Notes: generated by a model from the sequence alone, not told the origin. 64,000 nt of DNA from Chitinophagaceae bacterium (GCA_016713965.1 JADJOC010000009.1:744001-808000); one strand, 5' to 3'; shown: positions 49,067 through 58,056, counted from the first letter of the stretch. Numbers and translations are program-made.

Positions 49067-51646
49067 ATGAACTGGCACTTACTCCCTCTTTCCGAAATAT
49101 CTCAGTTGTTAAACACCTCTCCATCGGGTATTGATAATATATCCGCTTCACAACGGCTGGAAGAGTACGGAAAAAATCAGATTAAAGACAAAAAGAAGAA
49201 ATCTGTTTTTCAGATGCTGTTGCATCAATTAACGGATTTCATGATCCTCATTCTTATAGCAGCAGCAATTATTTCTGGTGTTTTGGGAGATGTGACTGAC
49301 ACTGTAATTATTCTTGCCATTATTATTCTGAATGCAGTTGTGGGTTTTATACAAGAGTATCGTGCCGAAAAAGCCATGGAGGCATTGAAACTAATGGCAG
49401 CTGCTAACGCACGTATATTGCGAGAAGGAAAAACTATTGATATCCCTGCTTCTGATTTAGTGCCAGGAGATGTGGTGATGCTTGAAGCAGGAAATATTAT
49501 ACCTGCTGATTTACGGTTCTTTGAAACACATCAAATTAAAGTAGATGAATCAGCACTCACAGGCGAATCGCATAATGTAGAAAAAGATCCCAATGAATTG
49601 CCCGAAGGAGATTACCAGCTTGGCGATAGAATAAACATGGGATTCAAAGGGACATTTATCACTAATGGTAGGGCACTTGCTTATGTGGCTGCAACAGGCA
49701 TGAACACAGAACTGGGTCGTATTGCCAAGATGATTCAGACCGATGAAACATCAACACCCTTACAAAAAAGATTGGCTGCTTTTGGGAAAAGATTATCGGT
49801 TGTTATATTGATCATCTGTACAATAATATTTGTTTTTGGCTGGCTCCGTGGCGAAAATATTTTAACCATGTTGCTTACTTCCATTTCACTTGCAGTGGCT
49901 GCCATACCAGAAGCATTACCTGCACTAGTAACTATTGCACTTGCATTTGGTGCCAAGCGATTAGTAAAAAGCAATGCACTTATCCGTAAACTTCCTGCTG
50001 TGGAAACACTTGGATCAGTTACTTACATCTGCTCTGATAAAACAGGAACGCTTACATTGAATAAAATGACCGTGCTGGAAGTTTTTGAAACAGAAGATGA
50101 TAAAACAAATCCGCTATTTTCTAATAGCACTGCTTTATTAAATGCAATGGCATTGAACAATGATGTTTCAAAAGATAAGGACGGAAAATGGTTAGGCGAT
50201 TCCACAGAAGTGGCATTGGTTCAATATGCCTTCAATAATAATTTAGAGAGAGAAAATTTGGAAATGCATTTTCCGAGAATCGCAGAGTTGCCTTTTGACT
50301 CTTCACGAAAGTGCATGACTACTTTACACAAAACAGAACACGGAATTATAGCAATTACCAAAGGTGCAGTAGATGTTTTATTCGAAAAACTGAATCACGA
50401 ACAAAAATTATTTGTTCCCGAATTTGAAAGTAAAGTGAATGAGATGGCTGAAAAAGGTTATCGGGTTTTAGGATATGCAATAAAGACACTCCATTCTTTG
50501 CCAGAAAACATAGATGCAGATGAAATAGAAACTTCATTAACACTTATTGGTTTTGCCGGAATGATTGACCCACCTCGTGAAGAAGCAAAACAAGCAGTGG
50601 CAGAATGTAAACAAGCCGGAATAATTCCTGTCATGATTACAGGCGACCATAAACTCACTGCTAAAGCCATTGCAAAACAACTTGGAATTATTTCTTCGGA
50701 GGAAGACATCGTATTAAGCGGTTCGGAACTTTCAAAATTAACGTTGGAAGAGTTTGAAAATATTGTAGAAAGAGTGCGTGTATATGCTCGGGTAAATCCC
50801 GAACAAAAACTAAAAATAATAACTGCCTTGCAGGCCAAACATCACTTTGTTGCCATGACAGGAGATGGTGTAAACGATGCACCTGCTCTCAAAAATGCCG
50901 ACATCGGTATTGCGATGGGAATTAACGGAACCGAAGTTTCAAAAGAAGCATCTCACATGATTTTATTAGACGATAATTTTGCCACCATCGTAGTTGCAGT
51001 AAAACATGGCCGAAGAATATTTGACAACATACTTAAATTTATCAAATACACAATGACAAGTAACAGCGGAGAAATATGGGCGATTTTTCTAGCCCCATTT
51101 TTCTCTTTACCAGTTCCACTATTAGCGGTGCATATACTTTGGATAAATCTTGTAACTGATGGTTTACCAGGTCTAGCACTTGCGTCTGAACCTGCAGAAG
51201 AAAACATTATGAAACGCCCACCAAGAAACCCTAAACTAAATATTTTTGCAGGAGGTATGGCAATACATATATTATGGGTAGGTTTTTTAATGGGTGTAGT
51301 AACACTTGCAATGCAGGCTTGGGCAATACACAGCGGAAACTCACACTGGCAAACAATGGCTTTTACGGTACTTTGCTTTAGTCAGATGGGGCATGTAATG
51401 GCAATTCGTTCAGAGAGCGAATCCATTTTTAAAATTGGAGTGTTTTCTAATAAACCCTTGCTTGGCGCATTATTACTAACAGTCGCTCTTCAGATGATGA
51501 TTATTTACACTCCCTTTTTCAATGATATTTTCAGAACAGAACCGCTTACATTTTATGAATTGGTAATAACACTTGCTGTATCAGCAATTGTATTTTGGGC
51601 GGTGGAAATAGAAAAGTGGATTAAACGAATTAGAAATCAGAAATAA
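49067..51646 (+). CDS. Cation-translocating P-type ATPase (type IIA, Ca2+-like)
   Basis: An 859-residue pump. Actuator loop VDESALTGES, phosphorylation site DKTGTLTLNKM (Asp324), nucleotide-binding region with KGAVDVLFEK, hinge TGDGVNDAPALKNADIGIAM, and about ten membrane helices. The ion-site motif PEALPALVTIALAFGAKRL and the later TSNSGEIWAIFLAPFFSLP resemble SERCA/PMR1-type Ca2+ pumps more than heavy-metal pumps; there is no N-terminal metal-binding domain. It follows the CaCA exchanger by 11 bp, so two cation exporters are linked. It closes the island array. Intact. Confidence 0.92.
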   Translation: MNWHLLPLSEISQLLNTSPSGIDNISASQRLEEYGKNQIKDKKKKSVFQMLLHQLTDFMILILIAAAIISGVLGDVTDTVIILAIIILNAVVGFIQEYRAEKAMEALKLMAAANARILREGKTIDIPASDLVPGDVVMLEAGNIIPADLRFFETHQIKVDESALTGESHNVEKDPNELPEGDYQLGDRINMGFKGTFITNGRALAYVAATGMNTELGRIAKMIQTDETSTPLQKRLAAFGKRLSVVILIICTIIFVFGWLRGENILTMLLTSISLAVAAIPEALPALVTIALAFGAKRLVKSNALIRKLPAVETLGSVTYICSDKTGTLTLNKMTVLEVFETEDDKTNPLFSNSTALLNAMALNNDVSKDKDGKWLGDSTEVALVQYAFNNNLERENLEMHFPRIAELPFDSSRKCMTTLHKTEHGIIAITKGAVDVLFEKLNHEQKLFVPEFESKVNEMAEKGYRVLGYAIKTLHSLPENIDADEIETSLTLIGFAGMIDPPREEAKQAVAECKQAGIIPVMITGDHKLTAKAIAKQLGIISSEEDIVLSGSELSKLTLEEFENIVERVRVYARVNPEQKLKIITALQAKHHFVAMTGDGVNDAPALKNADIGIAMGINGTEVSKEASHMILLDDNFATIVVAVKHGRRIFDNILKFIKYTMTSNSGEIWAIFLAPFFSLPVPLLAVHILWINLVTDGLPGLALASEPAEENIMKRPPRNPKLNIFAGGMAIHILWVGFLMGVVTLAMQAWAIHSGNSHWQTMAFTVLCFSQMGHVMAIRSESESIFKIGVFSNKPLLGALLLTVALQMMIIYTPFFNDIFRTEPLTFYELVITLAVSAIVFWAVEIEKWIKRIRNQK

Positions 51647-52150
51647 AATTGTTGTCACATACATCAGTGCCACCGTATTTGCAAGTACATTTTATTTTTT
51701 TGCAACACACAATGCACCTGCACCAAAAAATAAAAAGAACTTGCAAGCCAACCCACCAAGTCACTGAATTATGGACAGACACGAGACGACCGAAAAAACA
51801 ACGAACCGCTAACAGCGGTTTTGCAAAAAAGCGGGTTCAGTGGTTAATTGAACATTCTGCCTCGCATCAAATTTTGTGGCATGTTGACAGTTTTGTGCTC
51901 CGAAATCCGCTTCTTCGCAAAGCCGCAAACCGTTTTGTGCAAGTTGGCAGACGGAATTTTATTTCCCAATGTGCACATAGCCCTGCCTGTCTTGCCCTAG
52001 TGGAATTAGAAAAAATTATAGCTCAAAAATTAAAGCCGCTCCTATAAACATCCGAAATTACTTACAGCTAATTATAAATATCTTTATTTGCTGTATTAGA
52101 AGGATAAAAAATAAATATCCGGATAACCCATAGCCAGAAACGTTAAAAAT
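51647..52150. repeat. Module-border element, copy 3 (inverted), and spacer
   Basis: No credible gene. GCAAGTACATTTTATTTTTT (51681) pairs with AAAAAATAAAAAGAACTTGC (ending 51744), with mismatches again confined to ACA against AGA. At 51805-51813 lies ACCGCTAAC, the inverse of the GTTAGCGGT core of copy 2, within the hairpin AACCGCT-AAC-AGCGGTT (51804-51820). Order and distance (about 70 nt) are those of the other copies read backwards. The rest, including a 132-codon frame, is repeat-like. Confidence 0.6.
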
Positions 52151-52166
52151 CTAATGCTTTTCTAAT
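52151..52166 (+). promoter_or_regulatory. Putative operator: two CTAAT repeats 11 bp apart
   Basis: CTAAT at 52151 and 52162 forms a head-to-tail repeat with one-helical-turn spacing, as OmpR-type regulators bind. The same phased motif is found before the Usp gene at 54423. It lies just upstream of the likely -33 region of the regulator gene. Confidence 0.5.
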
Positions 52167-52197
52167 CTGCAAAATAAAAGCACCTGCAAGATTGGTA

Positions 52198-52205
52198 TAT
52201 CTTTG
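52198..52205 (+). promoter_or_regulatory. Putative -7 element of the two-component operon
   Basis: TATCTTTG is a full match to the Bacteroidota TAnnTTTG consensus, 22 nt before the regulator ATG at 52227. No good -33 TTG is seen, which would fit a promoter that needs an activator. Confidence 0.4.
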
Positions 52206-52226
52206 CAAGATTACCTTGCATGCGAA

Positions 52227-52925
52227 ATGAATACAATTCTTTTGATAGAAGATGAACAGAGTGTTGCCAACCTTATAAAAAAAGGCCTCGAGGAAGAGGG
52301 CTATATGGTATTGCATGCAATAGACGGCATAAGGGGGATAGAACTGCTTTACCAGGCGCAGGTGCATTTAATTATTTTAGATATCCTTCTTCCAAAAATG
52401 AACGGATTGGAAGTGTGTAAGAAAATCAGGGCAGACGGTTTTAAAGAATTACCCATTCTTATGCTGACAGCACTGGGAAGTGCCGAAAATGTAGTATTAG
52501 GGCTGGATATCGGTGCAGACGATTACCTTTCCAAGCCCTTTAAGCTTATAGAACTTAAAGCCCGCCTGCGCACACTTTTGCGAAGGGCAGAACTGAATGA
52601 AAACGGCAAAGCAAAATCCACGGACATTTACAGGTTTGCCGACCTGGAACTGAATGACTATACAAAAAATGTTACTTACCACGGCAAAGAAGTTTTCCTG
52701 ACATCTACCGAATACCGGCTGCTGTTTATGTTTATGAAAAATCCTAATAAAGTGATTTCACGTACAGATTTACTTGATGAAGTATGGGGCATCAATTTTG
52801 ACATTGGGACAAATGTGGTAGATGTATATGTAAATTACCTGAGAAAAAAATTGGATAAACATAAGCATCAAAAGATAATACATACCGTAATAGGCATGGG
52901 GTATGTTTTAAAAGAAGGTAAATGA
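52227..52925 (+). CDS. OmpR/PhoB-family response regulator
   Basis: From the ATG at 52227 the protein has 232 residues (an upstream in-frame start at 52203 would overlap the promoter). Receiver domain: acidic EDE at 8-10, phosphoacceptor Asp52 in IILDILLPKMNG, Lys in YLSKPFKLIEL. A winged-helix DNA-binding domain from about 130 has FLTSTEYRLLFMFMKNPNKV and VDVYVNYLRKKLDKH. It overlaps the kinase gene by four bases (ATGA). Its own promoter region carries the phased CTAAT repeats, suggesting autoregulation. Confidence 0.95.
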   Translation: MNTILLIEDEQSVANLIKKGLEEEGYMVLHAIDGIRGIELLYQAQVHLIILDILLPKMNGLEVCKKIRADGFKELPILMLTALGSAENVVLGLDIGADDYLSKPFKLIELKARLRTLLRRAELNENGKAKSTDIYRFADLELNDYTKNVTYHGKEVFLTSTEYRLLFMFMKNPNKVISRTDLLDEVWGINFDIGTNVVDVYVNYLRKKLDKHKHQKIIHTVIGMGYVLKEGK

Positions 52926-54292
52926 AAATACATAATAAAATAATTTACTTATTAATAAGCGTATTTGTCATATATACCCTTTCATTCAGCGGGTTTGTAT
53001 ACTATTCGATTTCTAATTACGCTTTTACCGATTTTTATAAAAGGCTGGAAATACGTGCAGCTATTGTTGCCAAAATACAACTCGAAAAACTTAAAGATAT
53101 AACTACCATACGGGAAATGAACCAGGAATACCTGGAAAAACTACCTAACCAGGAAGAATATTTACTTGAGGTTAATGATGAAAATAAAGTTAAAAACGGC
53201 ACCAAGGGATTGCCCCTCCATTTTATTAGTACAATTATAAACAATGGTGCAGGCAATTTTAATGATAAAAATATTTTTTATTCCGGCATCCGCTATAAAA
53301 CCAATAATGGAAAGGATTATGTAGTTATTGTTTCCGCTGAAAATTACTTTTACACCCACCATATTGTTTACTTACGAAACCTATTATTTACCTCACTGGC
53401 TTATGCCCTGCTGCTGATAGTATTTATTTCGCTTTTTATTTCAAGAACGCTAATCCACCCTATTAAGAATATTATAAACGAGGTAAAAAAAATAAGCTCG
53501 GAAAACTTACACCTCAGGCTAAAAACACCTAAAAGAAATGACCCGTTCAGTAAACTTACCCTCACATTTAACGATATGTTAAACCGGCTTGAAACTTCTT
53601 TTGAAACACAAAAAAATTTTATCAGTAATGCTTCACATGAATTAAATACGCCATTAACTTCCATTATTGGCGAGGCAGATCTTGCACTTTCGAAAATACG
53701 TACCCCCGATGAATACAATGCAGCTTTGACAAAAATTTTGGAAGAAGCCGAAAAACTAGATAAAAAAACAAAAGCATTATTGTTTTTAGCGCAAACCGGT
53801 TTTGACGGAAAATCTCAAAAATTTGAGAAGGTAAGAATTGACCAGCTTATATTAGATGTAAAAGAAACCGTACAAAGAATAAATACGAACTTTAAGATCT
53901 CCATCGACTTTAGTCTTATACCCGAAAATCCTGAGAAATTAAAAATTAAAGGAAACGAACAGCTCCTTCACCTGGCTTTATGCAATATTATAATAAATGC
54001 CTGCAAATATTCAGATAACAAGCCGGTATTTATAGCCTTAGGCGCATCAGACAAAGATGCTATAATAATTATTCGTGATTCAGGCATAGGCATTCCTGAA
54101 AATGAACTACAATATATTTATGACCCGTATTTCAGGGCTTCCAACACTTTCAACTATGAAGGATATGGCATTGGCCTTCCGCTCAGCAGAAATATTATTT
54201 TGATGCACAAGGGCGGGTTGGTTGTAAACTCCACCATCAGCAAAGGCACTACAGTTGAAATAACCCTGCCTATAAATGTCTACAAACTCTAA
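52922..54292 (+). CDS. Sensor histidine kinase of the two-component system
   Basis: A 456-residue membrane kinase. Two membrane helices (about 9-29 and 158-180) enclose a periplasmic sensor of roughly 125 residues without a recognised domain. HAMP is followed by HisKA with FISNASHELNTPLTSIIGEA (phosphoacceptor His239). HATPase motifs are N-box LCNIIINACKYS, IIIRDSGIGIPENEL and GYGIGLPLSRNII. The stop codon overlaps the first CTAAT repeat of the downstream regulatory region. The signal sensed is unknown; the adjacent Usp suggests a stress input. Confidence 0.94.
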   Translation: MKIHNKIIYLLISVFVIYTLSFSGFVYYSISNYAFTDFYKRLEIRAAIVAKIQLEKLKDITTIREMNQEYLEKLPNQEEYLLEVNDENKVKNGTKGLPLHFISTIINNGAGNFNDKNIFYSGIRYKTNNGKDYVVIVSAENYFYTHHIVYLRNLLFTSLAYALLLIVFISLFISRTLIHPIKNIINEVKKISSENLHLRLKTPKRNDPFSKLTLTFNDMLNRLETSFETQKNFISNASHELNTPLTSIIGEADLALSKIRTPDEYNAALTKILEEAEKLDKKTKALLFLAQTGFDGKSQKFEKVRIDQLILDVKETVQRINTNFKISIDFSLIPENPEKLKIKGNEQLLHLALCNIIINACKYSDNKPVFIALGASDKDAIIIIRDSGIGIPENELQYIYDPYFRASNTFNYEGYGIGLPLSRNIILMHKGGLVVNSTISKGTTVEITLPINVYKL

Positions 54293-54392
54293 TGCTAATC
54301 TAATATCAGCTTAATAATTTAATTGCTTTCTAATTTCATTATAAACCATCTCTAATGCACTTGATGGTAGTTTTGTACAATTAAAATATTTG
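54289..54392 (+). promoter_or_regulatory. Phased CTAAT array and promoter upstream of the Usp gene
   Basis: CTAAT occurs at 54289, 54295, 54300, 54330 and 54352, with TTAAT at 54311 and 54319. Spacings of 11 bp or its double recur (54289-54300-54311, 54319-54330, 54330-54352). The last repeat abuts TTG at 54361-54363, and AATATTTG at 54385-54392 is a near-consensus -7 box 21 nt on. This suggests direct control by the adjacent OmpR-type regulator. Confidence 0.55.
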
Positions 54393-54422
54393 TACTATTA
54401 AAATAAATAAAAAAATTAAGCA

Positions 54423-54938
54423 ATGAAAAAAATTCTTATACCAACAGATTTTACGGTAAAATCATTAATCCTTGTACGTGAAACTATAGAACAAGCAACC
54501 GAAGAAAAAATTCAGATAGTACTTGTACATGGAATACAACCCCCTTCATCAATTACAGAATTGCTTTTTTTCTCGAAATCAAAACTTATAAACAGTCTTC
54601 AAACAGAAGAATTTATTAATGCATGCAAGCTTATAAAAAGCAAGTACCAGTCCCGTATCAGTTCTATGTACGTAGATATTATAATGGGAAACAACAGGTC
54701 TTATTTTCATAATTATTTAACGGGGAATCAAATAGATGAAATTTATTTTCCATTGAATTATAAAATGGCTGTTAAACATCCGCTAAGCTTTGATATCATA
54801 CATTTATTAAAAAAATGCCCGATAAAATCTACAGCATTGGATTGCTTACAAAATCCGGTAAATATCAATGCTGAAACAGAACAAATATCAGACCTGTTCT
54901 TTACAAAATTACAAACTGTAAATCTTCATGAAGCATGA
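54423..54938 (+). CDS. Universal stress protein-like, single divergent domain
   Basis: A 171-residue protein beginning MKKILIPTDFTVKSLILVRE, the typical Usp first strand and helix, then IQIVLVHGIQPP. The nucleotide-binding G-x2-G-x9-G-S motif is absent; in its place is NQIDEIYFPLNYKMAVKHPL. It is therefore probably of the non-ATP-binding type or a diverged member. It follows the sensor kinase gene after 130 bp of phased repeats and overlaps the next gene by four bases. Confidence 0.8.
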   Translation: MKKILIPTDFTVKSLILVRETIEQATEEKIQIVLVHGIQPPSSITELLFFSKSKLINSLQTEEFINACKLIKSKYQSRISSMYVDIIMGNNRSYFHNYLTGNQIDEIYFPLNYKMAVKHPLSFDIIHLLKKCPIKSTALDCLQNPVNINAETEQISDLFFTKLQTVNLHEA

Positions 54939-55372
54939 AACTGACATATATACATATTGTCCTGGCCGCCCTATTCATAGGCTGTGGAATTGTTATACAA
55001 AAATCTGACAGCCCCGAGAAATTGCTTATCGGAAAGTGGGAGGAAGTTGCATGTGAGTATGAAAGGATTGACAAGGAAAATACAAATGATATATACCAAA
55101 ATCTTAACCTGCATAAAGGCGAAGTATGGCAGTTTGACAATGCACATAAACTAATCTTTTTTAATAAAAATTATCTGAAAGAAACTTTAAACTGGAATAT
55201 AAAGGGCAGAGGGCATATCCTTGAATTACACTACAAGGATAAACGATTGGAAGGTTACCAGATACAGGAAATAACAAAAGATAAGTTAGTAATTCATTTC
55301 AATATTGATTTGCAGGTTCGTGGTATCGTAAAATTAACTTTTAAAAGAATAACAGAAGAAACAAATGCTTAA
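54935..55372 (+). CDS. Putative lipoprotein, lipocalin-like beta fold
   Basis: A 145-residue protein with an N-terminal hydrophobic segment and lipobox-like LFIGC (Cys17), so probably anchored in the envelope. The rest has the short alternating strands of small lipocalin-like proteins: LLIGKWEEVACEYERID, VWQFDNAHKLIFFN, LNWNIKGRGHILELHYKD and KLVIHFNIDLQVRGIVKLTF. No specific family recognised beyond this pattern. It overlaps both neighbours, so Usp, this gene and the YoaK-type gene form one unit, probably driven by the phased-repeat promoter. Confidence 0.7.
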   Translation: MKLTYIHIVLAALFIGCGIVIQKSDSPEKLLIGKWEEVACEYERIDKENTNDIYQNLNLHKGEVWQFDNAHKLIFFNKNYLKETLNWNIKGRGHILELHYKDKRLEGYQIQEITKDKLVIHFNIDLQVRGIVKLTFKRITEETNA

Positions 55373-56177
55373 AAAATACAGTAATTTTAGAACATTCTCA
55401 GACAATGTAAAGCTCGGCTCATTAACCGCCCTTTCGGCTGGTATGGTAAACGTAATTTCAGTAATTGTTTTTTTTGCTTTTACTTCAAATGTAACAGGCC
55501 ATTTCACTATTCTTGCGCAGGAAATAACAAAAGGAAACTGGTACCAGGCGTCCGTTGTATTTATATGGGTTGCTATTTTCTGTTTCGGTAATTTTGCTTC
55601 CAATTATCTTATTATACACAGCAGCAGCCGTATAAGCCGGTATCTTGCTCATGCTATCCCTGTTATATTGGAAATTGTATGTTTAATTTTTGTAGGTATT
55701 TACTTACAACACTTTTATAAAGAAACACTCGAAGAAACCGAAATACTGGTAGCGTTGATGCTGTTTGCTATGGGCCTGCAAAACGGTCTCACGGCAAGCA
55801 TATCAAATTCAATGGTAAAAACCACTCATTTAACAGGACTTGTCACTGACTTGAGTATACTGCTGTCTATGTTTACAAAAAAAGAATACCGGGAAAATAA
55901 AGAACTGGTTAATAAAGCCAGATTGCTAATGATTATATTGATATCATATATGGCAGGGGGAATAATAGCCGGAATACTTTATTATAAAATACAGAGTTAT
56001 ACTTTTTATGCCATAAGCTTTGTATTATGCATTGTAATATTATATGATTATTCAAAATTGAGGTTACAAAAATATATTTCCAGGAAACAACCACTTGTTC
56101 GCAAACATTACATCGAAGAAGAAACCAGGGAATTAAATTATAATAAAAACATCTTACAAATGCATAGAGATTATTAA
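55365..56177 (+). CDS. YoaK/DUF1275 family membrane protein
   Basis: A 270-residue inner-membrane protein with about six hydrophobic segments. The family is recognised from GSLTALSAGMVNVISVIVFF, TSNVTGHFTIL, FAMGLQNGLTASISNSMVKT and THLTGLVTDLSILL. The tail after residue 235 is charged. DUF1275 proteins are widespread and without established function. It overlaps the lipoprotein gene by eight bases and is followed by a strong terminator, ending the operon. Confidence 0.88.
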   Translation: MLKKYSNFRTFSDNVKLGSLTALSAGMVNVISVIVFFAFTSNVTGHFTILAQEITKGNWYQASVVFIWVAIFCFGNFASNYLIIHSSSRISRYLAHAIPVILEIVCLIFVGIYLQHFYKETLEETEILVALMLFAMGLQNGLTASISNSMVKTTHLTGLVTDLSILLSMFTKKEYRENKELVNKARLLMIILISYMAGGIIAGILYYKIQSYTFYAISFVLCIVILYDYSKLRLQKYISRKQPLVRKHYIEEETRELNYNKNILQMHRDY

Positions 56178-56216
56178 GTTTACTTTGGTAAGTTTACAAC
56201 CCGGAATACTTACAAA

Positions 56217-56247
56217 GGCAGCAGATCATTAGTCTGCTGCCTTTTTT
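56217..56247 (+). terminator. Rho-independent terminator
   Basis: GGCAGCAGA and TCTGCTGCC form a perfect nine-base stem around TCATTAG, followed by six Ts. It lies 40 bp after the YoaK-type gene. Confidence 0.9.
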
Positions 56248-56346
56248 ATATTATTGGTATAAAATATAGTAATTGGTAAACCTTATACTGTTATTATTTA
56301 ATCTCATAAATTTGCATCTGGTTATAAGCAATGTAAAAACAATCAA

Positions 56347-58053
56347 ATGCAAAAAAAAATATTCGTTCTTTTATTCTATACGTTTTGTTTTTACGTCTCT
56401 GCCTCTGCACAAATTTTTCCAAAAAAAAATTACCCGCAGGGATATTTTTCCTGGCCGGTCGCAGCACCGATAGGTCTTGCAGCTAATTTTGGTGAGCTAC
56501 GGCCCAATCATTTTCATATGGGGCTGGATTGCAGGACCAATCAAAAAGAAAATCAGCAGGTGCTTGCCGCTGCAGATGGCTATATTGCTAAAGTAAAAAT
56601 AGAACCATACGGCTTTGGCAGGGCTATTTATATCAATCACCCCAATGGCCTGACAACTTTGTATGCCCATCTTAATGATTTTAATACGGCCTTGGAAAAA
56701 TATGTTTCAGAACAACAATATGCACAGCAAAGCTGGGGGGTATTTCTTGATATTCCGGCTGATTTATTCCCTGTAAAAAAAGGGGCATTTATTGCCTACA
56801 GCGGCAATACTGGCGGCTCACAAGGCCCACATGTACATTTTGAAATAAGAGATACAAAAACGGATAAAGTTTTAAACCCTTTATTGTTTGGCTTTCCCAT
56901 AACAGATAAAATTTCCCCCGATATTTTAAAGCTGGCTATGTACGACAGGTGCATCAGCACTTATGAACAAATTCCAAAATTTTTTACGCTGAAAAAAGCT
57001 AATGGCGTATATATCACTACGCCTGCTTTAATTATTGCCAATACAGATAAAGTAAGTTTTGCTGTCACAGCTTTTGACAGGTATACAGGTTCCACTAATA
57101 AAAATGGTATTTATAAATCTATTATTTATGATAATGAGGCCCCTCAAGCAGGATTCGAATTAGATAGTATCAGTTATAACGAAACCAGGTACCTGAATGC
57201 ACATATTGATTATAAGTTGCGTAGTAACGGTGGTGCGTATGTGCAACATTTATCCAAATTACCCGGGGATAACAGTACAGTTTATAAAGAAATAAACGGC
57301 GATGGTGTAATTAATATTGACGATGATAGCATTCATACCGTTAAAATAGAAGTTTACGATGCCTACGGCAATCTTTCTTTGCTCCAGTTTAAAATAAAAA
57401 GAGGGCCTGAGACAGATAAAAAACTTGAGCAGGATTCCTCTGCTTACTTTAAACAAAAAATGTTTCATCCCGGCTTCGTAAATATTTTTGAAAATGACAA
57501 AATAAGTTTTATCCTTCCTGGAAATGCTTTGTACGACTCCATGCGGTTCAGGTATAGCGAAACCATGAGTAAAAATGGATCGGTTGTTTTTCAATTGCAC
57601 AATACTAACGTGCCTTTACACAAATATTTTACTTTAAAAATTAAAAATAGCAATACCAATTTTTCAGATAAAATGGTAATAAGCCGCTCCGGCGCAGATT
57701 TTAGCAAAGCTCTGTATGAAAACGGTTGGTATAAGGCTTCTTTCAGAAGCTTCGGAAACTTTCAATTAATGGTAGATACGATACCCCCTGTTATTACTCC
57801 TGTGGGCTTTAAAAGCGGAATGAATGCAGCCAAACTTAACCAAATCGTTTTTACTATTAATGATAACACAGAAGAATTAAAGAATTTTACAGCTACAATT
57901 GATGGTAATTGGGTAAGATTTACCAATGATAAAGGGAGGAAATTTATTTATAGTTTTGATGAAAAGCTAGCTGCAGGAAATCATGTATTAAATATTAGTG
58001 TAGAAGACATGGTAGGCAATAAAACAGAAAAAATATTCTACTTTACCCGATAA
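56347..58053 (+). CDS. M23-family metallopeptidase (LytM domain)
   Basis: A 568-residue exported protein with a signal peptide ending SASA before QIFPKKN. The M23 domain lies near the N-terminus (about 45-180), with FHMGLDCRTN supplying the first His and the Asp and GPHVHFEIRD the second His pair. Such enzymes cut peptidoglycan cross-bridges. The remaining 380 residues are beta-rich Ig-like segments. Around residue 318 INGDGVINIDDDSIHT resembles an EF-hand or dockerin-type calcium loop. It stands four bases before bcp. Confidence 0.9.
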   Translation: MQKKIFVLLFYTFCFYVSASAQIFPKKNYPQGYFSWPVAAPIGLAANFGELRPNHFHMGLDCRTNQKENQQVLAAADGYIAKVKIEPYGFGRAIYINHPNGLTTLYAHLNDFNTALEKYVSEQQYAQQSWGVFLDIPADLFPVKKGAFIAYSGNTGGSQGPHVHFEIRDTKTDKVLNPLLFGFPITDKISPDILKLAMYDRCISTYEQIPKFFTLKKANGVYITTPALIIANTDKVSFAVTAFDRYTGSTNKNGIYKSIIYDNEAPQAGFELDSISYNETRYLNAHIDYKLRSNGGAYVQHLSKLPGDNSTVYKEINGDGVINIDDDSIHTVKIEVYDAYGNLSLLQFKIKRGPETDKKLEQDSSAYFKQKMFHPGFVNIFENDKISFILPGNALYDSMRFRYSETMSKNGSVVFQLHNTNVPLHKYFTLKIKNSNTNFSDKMVISRSGADFSKALYENGWYKASFRSFGNFQLMVDTIPPVITPVGFKSGMNAAKLNQIVFTINDNTEELKNFTATIDGNWVRFTNDKGRKFIYSFDEKLAAGNHVLNISVEDMVGNKTEKIFYFTR

Positions 58054-58056
58054 TAT

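Noticed and set aside
51649..52047. A 132-codon plus-strand frame after the P-ATPase gene
   Set aside because: The translation is low-complexity without a recognisable domain. The DNA contains border element copy 3, with hairpins and repeat-like sequence, so coding is unlikely.
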